From the NCBI RefSeq assembly GCF_946480385.1, contig NZ_CAMLJP010000014.1:1-64000 (forward strand): DNA of 64,000 nucleotides, in the 5' to 3' direction. Source of the stretch: an uncultured Azospirillum sp. Lineage in GTDB: Bacteria; Pseudomonadota; Alphaproteobacteria; Azospirillales; Azospirillaceae. Position numbers and translations under genes: made by a program. The notes beneath the pieces are model-generated. The model saw only the letters and a list, made by a program, of their open reading frames with translations. It was not told the DNA's origin and ran no database searches. Below, piece by piece: positions 24,866 through 34,300 of the stretch (position 1 is its first letter; every line of letters starts with the position of its first letter).

Positions 24866-26362
24866 ATGTCCAGTTCTAACCGTGTCCGCCTGACGGGCGT
24901 CGCCGAGACGACCTACGGCACCACCCCCACCACCCCGCGCATGCGCAAGCAGCGCGTCACCTCCATCGGCCTGAGCACCAAGGCGGCCTACGTCGACTCC
25001 GACGACATCCGCGACGACCGGATGAACTCCGACTCGGTGCTGGTCGGCCAGACCAACGACGGCCAGATCGGTATCGAATGGCACTACCCGGCGGACGGCT
25101 GCTTGCTGTCCAGCGAGATGGAGTCGGCCTTCGGCAGCGCCTGGGCCAACACGCCGAGCCGTGACAACGACGGCACCGCCGGCAGCGTGATCCAGAGCGT
25201 GACCGCCGCCACGCAGGTGGTTGCCGTCGCCAATGCCGCCGCCTTCGTGGCCGGACACCTCGCCTATTTCTCTGGCTTCGGCCAGAGCGCCAACCGCAAC
25301 AAGCTGGCGAAGATCACCACCGGCAGTTCCACGGCCCCGGCCTTCCTCGGCGCCGGGCTGGTGGACGAGGCGAACCCGGCCGCCGGTGCGCGGATCAAAG
25401 TGGTCGGCTTCGAAGGCGCGGCCGACGACATCAAGGCCGTGGCCGATGGCCTGACCTCCGAGGTCGGCGGGCTGGACTTCACCACGCTGGGCCTGCGCAT
25501 CGGGCAGTGGGTGAAGGTGGGTGACACCGGTGCCGCATACCACTTTGCCGCCGACACGATGAACCGTTGGTGGGGGCGTATCACGGACATCGCCGCGCGC
25601 AAGCTGACCTTGGACAACCTGCCGGTCGGCTGGACGGCCGACACCGGGTCCGGGAAAACGATCCGGGCCTTTTTCGGGGACGTGCTGGTCAATGGCACTG
25701 ACAAGATCGGCCTGACCCTGGAACGCGGGTTCATGGACCACTCGCCCGCGACCTACATCGCCCAGAGCGGCATGCGGGTGAACACCATGGAGTTCGGCGG
25801 GCAGGCCAAGGAAAAGGCCACCGGCTCCATCTCCTTCATCGGCATGAAGGCCGGCATGCCCGGCCCGACCACGCTGGACTCGCTGCCGGACGAGGCGCCG
25901 GACAACAACACTTATCCGGTGATGGCGTTCTCGGCCAACTGCGGCCGGATCGGTGAAGGTGGCTCGGCTCTCGGCAAGCCCAACTGGGCGAAGGGCGTGA
26001 AGTTCACCATCAACAACAACCTGCGGGCCATCGACGCGGCGGCCGACGGCGACGACACCGCCCCGGCGCCGGTGGATGTGGTGGACGGCTCCTGCGACGT
26101 GTCGGTGGATCTGGACACCTACTTCGGCAACGCGGACCTGCTCGCCAAGGTGCTGGCCGGCACGACGACCGCCATCAACACCCGCCTGCAGAAGGGCACC
26201 CAGGCGATGGTCTGGGAAGCGCCCCGCCTGACCCCGAAGGAGGGCGACCCCTCGGTGAGCGGGAAGAACACCGACGTCATGCTCCCGGTCAAGCTGACTG
26301 GCTCCAAGGACAGCCTGACCGGCGCTCAGATCATCGTGAACCGGTTCGAGTTCGTTCGGTAA
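24866..26362 (+). CDS. Major tail tube protein
   Basis: 498 residues, beginning SSNRVRLTGVAETTYGTTP, the standard opening of this phage tail-tube family. Large inserted beta domains (about 90-290) make it longer than a minimal tube protein. The C-terminal part (TGSISFIGMKAGMPG, DVSVDLDTYFGNADLLAKVL) completes the family pattern. It polymerises into the tail tube around the tape measure. Confidence 0.8.
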   Translation: MSSSNRVRLTGVAETTYGTTPTTPRMRKQRVTSIGLSTKAAYVDSDDIRDDRMNSDSVLVGQTNDGQIGIEWHYPADGCLLSSEMESAFGSAWANTPSRDNDGTAGSVIQSVTAATQVVAVANAAAFVAGHLAYFSGFGQSANRNKLAKITTGSSTAPAFLGAGLVDEANPAAGARIKVVGFEGAADDIKAVADGLTSEVGGLDFTTLGLRIGQWVKVGDTGAAYHFAADTMNRWWGRITDIAARKLTLDNLPVGWTADTGSGKTIRAFFGDVLVNGTDKIGLTLERGFMDHSPATYIAQSGMRVNTMEFGGQAKEKATGSISFIGMKAGMPGPTTLDSLPDEAPDNNTYPVMAFSANCGRIGEGGSALGKPNWAKGVKFTINNNLRAIDAAADGDDTAPAPVDVVDGSCDVSVDLDTYFGNADLLAKVLAGTTTAINTRLQKGTQAMVWEAPRLTPKEGDPSVSGKNTDVMLPVKLTGSKDSLTGAQIIVNRFEFVR

Positions 26363-26375
26363 GGGGGGGGCGGCG

Positions 26376-26609
26376 ATGCACGTAATAGCAGGCGACCCCG
26401 GCGCCAGGTTCGTGTCCGTTTTCGACGGCGAGACGGGCGAGAAGCTCCAGCGCGTGGTGGAGGTCAACGACACCGAGGGCTGGTATCGCGCCCATGCGGC
26501 CGGTCCCGATGGTCTCCCCCTCCGCGACGGCGAGGAGTTCGTGATCGAGCGCGTGGACCGGCCGATCCGCATCGAGGTTCCGGAGCAGTACCGGCACCTC
26601 TTCACCTGA
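26376..26609 (+). CDS. Small hypothetical tail-region protein
   Basis: 77 residues, beta-rich (FVSVFDGETGEKLQRVVEV, then IRIEVPEQYRHLF). Located between tube and chaperone genes. Similar short proteins occur at this position in related phages; the function is not known to me. Confidence 0.6.
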   Translation: MHVIAGDPGARFVSVFDGETGEKLQRVVEVNDTEGWYRAHAAGPDGLPLRDGEEFVIERVDRPIRIEVPEQYRHLFT

Positions 26610-26679
26610 ACGAGATCCCGCGACCAACGGGAAAGAGGCTGCCGGCTCTGCCGGCGGCATGACGGCACGCGCGGGCCGT

Positions 26680-26706
26680 GGGCGGGCGTTTGGTCGGCGC
26701 CCGCCC
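26680..26706 (+). other. Strong hairpin upstream of the tail chaperones
   Basis: GGGCGGGCG (26680-26688), a 9-base loop and CGCCCGCCC (26698-26706), with no T-run. It lies in the 145-base leader of the chaperone gene and may tune its expression relative to the abundant tube protein. Confidence 0.45.
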
Positions 26707-26754
26707 ATCCATCGCGCACTCATCCGACCAACGACCAAAGCAAGGATTTCGACC

Positions 26755-27159
26755 ATGGCGAACCTCGCCTCCCTGAAGCGCCGCTCCACCGCCCTCACCA
26801 CCGGCGCCTGGAAGCGCCCCGACCCCGATCTGGATCTGGAGATCCTGGCCCGCGGCTTCACCGACGAGTATCAGGACGCCCAGGCGGCCAAGCAGCGCAA
26901 GGCCGCCAAGGGCTTCGGTGGCGATCCGGAAAAGCTGCCGGTGGCGATGAAGCGCTCGATCAACATCGAGTGCCTGATCAAGCACTGCCTGATCGACGTC
27001 AAGATGACCGACGACGACGGGGCCGAGGTCTCCTTCGAGGAGTTCTGCGACACCATCCGCGATCCGGATTACTCGGAACTCGCCACCGCGGCGTTCACCG
27101 CCGTCGGCATGGTCTCCGCCGACCGCGAGGCCGACGTCAAGGAAGCCGAGGGAAACTGA
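26755..27159 (+). CDS. Tail assembly chaperone (G-type)
   Basis: 134 residues from the ATG at 26755. It is the short product of a frameshifted pair. Contains a helical charged body (DPDLDLEILARGFTDEYQ, then INIECLIKHCLIDV) and a C-terminus EAEGN ending at the slippery site. G-type chaperones coat the tape measure during tail assembly. Confidence 0.75.
   Translation: MANLASLKRRSTALTTGAWKRPDPDLDLEILARGFTDEYQDAQAAKQRKAAKGFGGDPEKLPVAMKRSINIECLIKHCLIDVKMTDDDGAEVSFEEFCDTIRDPDYSELATAAFTAVGMVSADREADVKEAEGN
27150..27156 (+). promoter_or_regulatory. GGGAAAC slippery heptamer for -1 frameshifting
   Basis: The zero frame reads GAG GGA AAC TGA; the heptamer G_GGA_AAC has the X_XXY_YYZ form and sits directly before the stop. 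After a -1 slip the frame continues as CTG ACG GCG into the 127-codon downstream frame. Tail chaperone genes of most long-tailed phages use this device. Confidence 0.85.
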
Positions 27160-27539
27160 CGGCGGCCCTTCGCGATCATCTCACCCGCAAGGCGGACAGC
27201 AACGACCTGCTGGCCGACCTTGCGGAGGATGATCCCGACGCGGCCGAGATGGTGGCTGCCCGCCTGGAGGATGAGGGCGAGGCGGTCGAACCCCTGCCGT
27301 GGTGCCGGTGGGCATGGCGTGCCTGGCACACGCTGTCCGATGACCGGCAGTGGCGAGGCGGCGGCATGGCGCCGTCCATCCCCTGCGGTATCCCGTGGTC
27401 AGTGGCCCGCGCCTATGCCGACGACCACGGGCACGACCTTCCCCTCCTTCTCCGCCTGCTGCGCGCCATGGATGGCGTCTATGCCGAGTGGTGGGCCGAG
27501 AAGGTGAAGGAGGCGAACAAGAAGCCGGCAAAGGAGTGA
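27156..27539 (+). CDS. Tail assembly chaperone T-extension (made by -1 frameshift)
   Basis: 127 residues added to the 134 of the upstream frame, giving a fused protein of about 261 residues. Reads LTAALRDHLTRKADSNDLLA, then a Trp-rich WCRWAWRAWHTL, and ends in a Lys-rich tail (KVKEANKKPAKE). No independent ribosome site is visible. The GT form links tape measure and tube subunits in the lambda model. Confidence 0.75.
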   Translation: MTAALRDHLTRKADSNDLLADLAEDDPDAAEMVAARLEDEGEAVEPLPWCRWAWRAWHTLSDDRQWRGGGMAPSIPCGIPWSVARAYADDHGHDLPLLLRLLRAMDGVYAEWWAEKVKEANKKPAKE

Positions 27540-27542
27540 CCC

Positions 27543-28298
27543 ATGGCGAAAGCGGCAGCCTTCAACGCTCGGCTTCGGGTCTTCGTGGACCGCGCCTTGT
27601 CCCCCGAGGCGCAGTCCCGCCGGCTGGCGGAGATCGCCATCGCCGAGCGGGATCGGCTGATCGCCTCCGGCCGGGCCACCCGCCGGTACCGGCGTTGGGT
27701 CGATGGGGTGGAGGGTGTCCCGGAAACAGCGGTCCGGCCAGCCGACGGCGGCCGCATCGTCTACCGGTTCGGCATCCTGGGCCCGGTCTGCACCTTCGCC
27801 TTGTCGTTCCTCATCAACCGCTCACCGCCCCGGTCCTCGGCCCCGCTGAACCCGGCCACGGGCAAGACGGCACATTACCGGGATGGCTTCTATTTCGGCA
27901 TCAAGGACAGCGCCTCGGCATATGCCGGCAAGGGCGACTCCTCCGGCCGGTTCGTCCTGGCGGCACAGTTCAACCCGGCGGCGCTGTCCCCGACCATCAC
28001 CGAAATCATCATCGGCAACACCCTGCCGTATTCGCGCAAGATCGACGTGCAGCTGATCGGCGGGGCCTCGCTCTCCTTCGAGGTTCCCGCCGGCCTGTTC
28101 GATGACGCCGTGAAGGCGATCCGCTCCCGCTTCGGCGACCTCGTGGAGGTCAAGCGGGTCTACACGATGGATTTTCCCAACCAGTACCGGCTGAAAACCC
28201 GGCAGGTCTGGACCGCCGGCAAGAACAAAGGGCTTTCCCGTGGCCGGCAAGGCACGCGCGTGGAAAGCCCCGCCCTCATCATCCGCCCCCGTCGCTGA
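27543..28298 (+). CDS. Conserved phage tail-region protein
   Basis: 251 residues between the chaperones and the tape measure. N-terminal helix (FNARLRVFVDRALSPEAQSR), then a beta-rich body including FGILGPVCTFALSFL and EIIIGNTLPYSRKIDVQL. Proteins of this kind occupy the same place in related siphoviruses; precise role not established. Confidence 0.65.
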   Translation: MAKAAAFNARLRVFVDRALSPEAQSRRLAEIAIAERDRLIASGRATRRYRRWVDGVEGVPETAVRPADGGRIVYRFGILGPVCTFALSFLINRSPPRSSAPLNPATGKTAHYRDGFYFGIKDSASAYAGKGDSSGRFVLAAQFNPAALSPTITEIIIGNTLPYSRKIDVQLIGGASLSFEVPAGLFDDAVKAIRSRFGDLVEVKRVYTMDFPNQYRLKTRQVWTAGKNKGLSRGRQGTRVESPALIIRPRR

Positions 28299-28307
28299 GG
28301 TTTCGCC

Positions 28308-31300
28308 ATGACCGATCAAGTCGAAAGCCTGGACGTAGGCTTCCAGGATGGCGTATCGGCTGGCGCCAAGAAGGCGACCGACGCCGTTACGGGCCTGGGC
28401 GACGCCTTCACCGCCACCGAGGCGAAGGCCGCCCGCGCCGGTCGGGGCGCGAAGAAGGCGACCGACGAGGTTGCCGCGGGCGCCGCTGCTGCCGGGAAGG
28501 CCATCGACGCCTATGCCGGCACCGTCGAGCGCGCGGACCAGCGGGTGAAGCGCCACGCGCAGACGGCTGACCAGCTCGCCAACAAGTTCGACCGGGCCAA
28601 GCGGGAGGCCGCCGCCGTCGCCAGGGCCATCGCGCCCTACCAGCGGGCGCTGGACGATCTGGAAGCCAGCAGCGCGAGCGCGGCGCAGAAGGAGGAGCTT
28701 CGCGCCACCATCACGGCGAAGATGGAGGCCGCCACCGAGAAGGCCCGCGCCGCCGTGGCGCGCTACTTCAAGGATGTTGAGGCGGGTGCCGCCGCTGCGA
28801 CTGCCGCTGCAGGCGGGCTGTCGGCGGGAATGGCCGCCGCTACGGCCTCGGCCGGCAGTTGGGCCGGCGCGCTGGGCAAGGTCTATGAGGCAGCCGGCAG
28901 CGCAACCGGCGGACTCGCCCAGGCCGCTCGCGCCCTGCAGGCGCTGAACGCCGATTTCCAGTCCGGACACGCCAGCATGGCCGAATGGGCGGCCGGGTCG
29001 AAGGGGCTGGAGGCTAGCTTGCGCGGCGTGTCGGCGGCACAGAAGGCGATCAACGACGCCACCGGCATCTCCCGCCAGTCGGCCAACACCGCTGTCGTCG
29101 GCCCGACGCGCTACGCCACCACGGGCCGTGGATCGAGCGGGACCGGCTCCATCACCTTCGGAGACGACGGATCGGCGCAGCGCCTGGACGACATCACCGC
29201 AGCCTTCGCCGAAGCGGACGCCAAGCTGGACAGCTATCGCACCTCGCTTGGGCTGACCGACGTTGCCCAGCAGAAGTATGAGGTCGGGCTGGCGGAGCTG
29301 CAGGCGACGATCCGCCGGGCCGGCGTGGATGAAGCCGAGGCAACCCGCCTGCTGACCGCCTATGCGGCTGCCCACGATCCGGCGATCAAGAAGGCGAAGG
29401 AGCTTGCCGCCGCGCAGGCAACCGCCGCGAAGGAGGTCGAACAGGCGGAGCGCGCCGCTCTGGCGAAGATGTCGGCCGATTGGGATGCCGCAGTGCGGGA
29501 GCGCGAGGCCGACGCCGCGATGATCATTGCGGCGGAGAAGGAAGCTGCCGCGGCGGTGAAGCAGGAAGAGGCTGCCCTCCGCTCGCTGGTCGGCACCCTG
29601 GATCGCACCTTCGGCGCCGAGGAGAAGCTGGCCGCTTCGCAGCGGCAACTGGACAAGGCGCTGACCGATGGCGTCGGCGGGATCAGGCTGACGACCGAAC
29701 AGCACGCCGCGCTGTCGGCGAAGCTGAAGGAGCAGCACGAGCTTTCCACCCGCGCCGCTACCAGCACGAAGCTGGCCGCGCACGAGTCGCTGAACCTTGG
29801 TTACCAGATCCAGGACTTCGTGGTGCAGGTCGGCAGCGGGCAAAGCGCCCTCACCGCCATGCTCCAGCAAGGTCCGCAGGCCGTCGGCGCCGTCGGCGGC
29901 ATGTCACGCGCCTGGGCGTTGCTGACCTCCACCACCGCACTGACCACGCTCGGGATCGGGGCCTTCGTGGGGGCTCTGGCGATGGTCGGCGCGCGCGCTG
30001 CGCAGATCGGTGCGCACACCCGCCAGATGACGGCCGATATCCAGGCGATGGGCAATGCGTCGGGCGTGACGGCGACGCAACTGCGTGGGATCGAGGCGCA
30101 GCTTCGCCAGCAGGGCGTCGGTGGTGCTGCGGCGTTCGCGTCGGCTCGCACCTTGGCCGGCGCCCGGAACCTGCCGTCGTCGGTGCTGGGCGATGTCGCC
30201 TCCATCGGCCGGGACATGGCGGCCAGCACCGGCGATGTCGCCGATGCGGTCAAGACGCTCTCCGACGCCTTGTCGGAAGGGTATCAGGGCATCAGGAAGC
30301 TGGACGATCAGTTCAACTTCCTCACCACCGACGAACGGCGCCAGATCGACACGATGGCCCGTCACGGCGATCAGGCCGGGGTGCTGAAGGTCGCCGTTGC
30401 CGCGCTGCATCGGCAGTTCGACGGGCTGCACGAAAAGAGCCTCAGCTCGGTGGACGCTGCCTTCGAGCGGGTGACGGCGGCCTACAACCGTCTGTTGGAC
30501 GCAATCGCCAGCCGCCCGATTGTCATCAAGGGTTTGGAGGGTTTGGCGTGGCTGCTCGAAACCTCCACAAAGGGCATCGGCGCACCCACCCGCCTGGAAC
30601 AGATCGGCTCCCTCCGCCGGGAACTGTCGGGCCTCGATGCGCAGTATGCGGCCCTGCCCGAGAAGACGACCGGCGTGCAGTCCGCCCACGAGGCGATCAT
30701 CCTGCGCCGCATCGACCTGATGCAGCAGTTGGCAAAACTGGAACAGGAGGACGCGGCCCGCCAAGCCTCCCAGATCCGGACTGGCGCCCCGCGCACGGCC
30801 GGGACTTCCAATGCCCGCACCGGCATGCCCGATCCGGCTGCAGCCAAGTATGTGGACGAGCAGGCGGCGGCATTCGAGCGCCTGTCGGAAGCAATGCAGG
30901 GCAACGCGGTGCAGCGCGCCCTCGCCCAGGCCGACATGCGGGCGGATGAGGATATCCGTGACCGCCGGCTGCGTGGCGCTGCCGCCGACGAGGTCCGCAC
31001 GATCCGGCAGAAGGAGGCGCTGCTCCAGCTTCAGGTCGCGGTGAACGACAACAACCGGGCGGCAGCGGCCGAAGCGGCCGGCGCCGATCTGGTGGCCCGC
31101 GCCTACGGCCAATCCACTGCGGCGGTGCGCGAGGCGGAGATCCAGGCCAAGGCCTTGGCCGAGGTGGCGCGCGGCTCCATTGAGCCGTATGACGCCATCG
31201 TTGGGCGGCTGCGGGCACTGGACGACGCGCAGCGCAAGGTTCAGGCGGCGCAGTTCGACGCCACGCTGAAGCAGCAGACCGAGGATGCCCAGCGACTGGC

Positions 31301-34300
31301 TGCTGCCTGGGGCCAAGGCGCCAATGCCGCCCGCGAGGCGGCGCTCGCCAACGAGGCCCTGGCGGAGGCCCGCAAGCGCGGCCTGGATCCGAACCGGGAC
31401 GCCGGCCAAATCCGGGACATCAGCGCCGGCATCCTGGCCCGAGACGCGGCGCAACGCTCGCAGCAGTTCGCGCAGATGGCGGCCGAGCAGCACCGGGCGG
31501 TGGACCTCGCCAATGCCGAGTTCGGCATGCTGGGTGAGTCCAATGCCGAGCGGGCGCGGTCGGTCGCGATCATTCAGGCCACCAACGACCTGCGGGACAA
31601 GGGCGTCGACCTGACCGACGCCGGCACCCAAGCCTACATCCGACAGCAGGGCGAGTTGGCGCGGGTGAACAGCCAGTTGCAGGATGCCGCGCAGAACGCC
31701 GCCAACATGGCGCAGCCGATCACCTCGGCATTCGAGGATGTGATCGTCGGCGCGAAGAAGGCGGGCGATGCCGGCAAGGCGATGGCCGAGGACTTGAAGC
31801 GGGTGTTCGCCCGCGTGCTCATCACCAAGCCTGCCGAGACGTGGCTGACCGGCACGCTGACCAAGATGATGTCCGGCCCCATCAGCACGGCGAACGACAA
31901 CACCCCGGCGCCGGCCAACGATCCGGGCAGCCTCAGCCGCATCGTGACCAGCGTGAACGGCGGTCTCGGCTCGTCTTCCTCCAACCCCATGTGGGTGCAG
32001 ATGGCCGGCTCGGCCGCCGCGGTGGCGCTCGATCCGCAGGCGATGGCGGGCGGCGCGCCCCTGCCGGTAGCGATCAAGGACGGCGGGCAGGTTGCCGACC
32101 TGATCCGGTCGGAGGCGCGGGCGCAGGGCGTGCCGGAGGAAGTGGCGCTCGCCATCGGCAAGATCGAGAGCGGCTTCCGCCAGTATCGCGACGATGGGCG
32201 GGTGCTGACCTCCAGCGCCGGGGCGCAGGGCGTCATGCAGCTGATGCCCGGCACCGCGAAGTGGCTGGGCGTCGATGCGACCGACACCCGCGAGAACGTT
32301 CGCGGTGGCATCAAGTATCTGGCGATGCTCGGCAGGCAGTTCGGTGGCGACTGGACCATGGCGGCGGCGGCCTACAATGCGGGGCCGACGCGGGTACAGC
32401 AATATCTGACCCAGGGCCGCGCCCTGCCGGCCGAAACCGTTCCCTACATCGAGAAGTTCGGCAAATCGGTACAGACCGCCAATGCCGCCGTCGCGACCAT
32501 GGGCACCCGCACCAGCGGCGTGACCCAGGCGCAGGAGGATGCGCTCCAGGCACAGCTTGACGCCGCCAACGCTTCGAAGGTGGCCGCCGGCAGCGCGCAG
32601 AGCCTGAACGCCTCGCAATCGGCCTTGGTGGCATCGGTGCTCGGCACCGCCTCGGCCAACGACAACGCGGCAGCCACCATCGAGGTGCAGAGCCGCGCCA
32701 TCAGCCACATCGGTGAGAACGCCATCTCGGCGGCCGATCATCTGGACGATGCGGCCGACGGCGCCAAGGCCCTGGCGAAGGCGTCGGACTCGGCAGGCGA
32801 TACGCTGCTGGCGGGCGCGCAATCCGTCTACAACGGCTTCTCCTCCGCCATCTCCGGCATCTGGAACTGGGTCGCCGGCCTGTTCAGCAGCGGCTCGGGC
32901 GGCGGCGCAACGTCCGTCGGCGCGGCAAGGGCGGCTGGATCGAGCGGCGTCAGCACCTCGGACCTGCTGAGCCTCGGCAAGTCCGGTTACCAGATCCTGC
33001 AGGGCGGTGCCGGGGCGAGTTGGGCAAATGCGGCCACCGGCTTCGCCCAATCGTCCTTCGGTGCGGCGCTCGGTCTATCCACCAGCGGGCAGGCCGCTGC
33101 CGTGGCGGCAGGAGCCCAATCCGCGACCGCCGCCGGGGTGATGGGCGTGCCGGGCGGCCTGACCGCCGGCACTCCGGTACTGACCAGCTCGGGTGCTGGG
33201 TTTGCCAGTGCTGCCGGCACCATCGGCGCGGCCATGCCCTACGGCATCCTGGGCGGGATCGGCGGGAGCTACATCGCCAACAAGTGGCTGGGTGGATCGA
33301 AGGCCGGTGGCGCCCTGGCGGGAGCCGCGCTCGGTGCCGGTTCGGCCGGGCTGGGCGCCAGCATCTTGGGCATGGGCGCGGTCGGCGGCCCCTGGGGCAT
33401 CGTCGCGGCTGCGGCCATCTCGGCGATCATGGCGGCGCTGGGCACGCAAAAGCCCACGGTCGGGCCGACTGCCTCGGCCGACATCACCATCAACACCGGC
33501 GGGAAATCGGCGACTTCGGGCAACTACCTGACCGACAACGACGGAGACCCGGCGGCGGCGCAGCAGTTGGGGTCCGCCTTCTCGGCCATCTTCACTGCCG
33601 CCGCTTCCGGTGGCGGTACACTGGCGAAGAATTTCGGCATCGGCCAGACGGCGGCGAAGGGGCTCTATGTCGCCGGCTCTGTGCCCTACAAGGAATTCGG
33701 CAAGGGCGATGATGCGCTGGGCAACCTGCTGCGCTACACGCTGTTGGAGCAGGGCGGCCTCACCAATGCCGGCCCGAATGTCACCAAGGCGATCCAGAAC
33801 ACCAAAGCGACCTCCTACGAAGAGGCCGCCAAGGACATCGGCCTGGGCGCGTCGATCGACGGCGGTATCACCGCCTTGTCCGAACTGGACAAGTCCCTGG
33901 CCGGCATCACCCGTTCGGCCAAGGAGGCGACCACCGAGTCGCTGAAGCCGATGCTGGAGGAGTTCGAGCGGGCGAAGAAGCTCGGGATCGGCGATGCCTA
34001 CAAGGCTCTCGCGAGCGGCCAGTTGAAGGAGCAACTGGAGCAGTTGAAGAACCCGGTGGACTGGACGCAGGGCGAGCAGGACATGGCCGCCTTGACCGGC
34101 CAGTTCCAGGCGCTTCGCGACGCCGCGATGCAGCTCGATCCGGCACTCGCCACCACCGTCGACCAGATCGAGACCGAGACGCGGGCGCGCGTCAAGCAGC
34201 GGGCCGAAACCGACGCCAAGCGGCTTCTGAACACCGCATCGGGCCATGATTTCCTGAACCAGATCACCGACCTGGAGAGCACGCGCGACATCAACGCCCG

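Noticed and set aside
29904..33050. 1048-codon minus-strand open frame opposite the tape measure
   Set aside because: Same shadow effect from the third-position GC bias; no recognisable protein features and no ribosome site.
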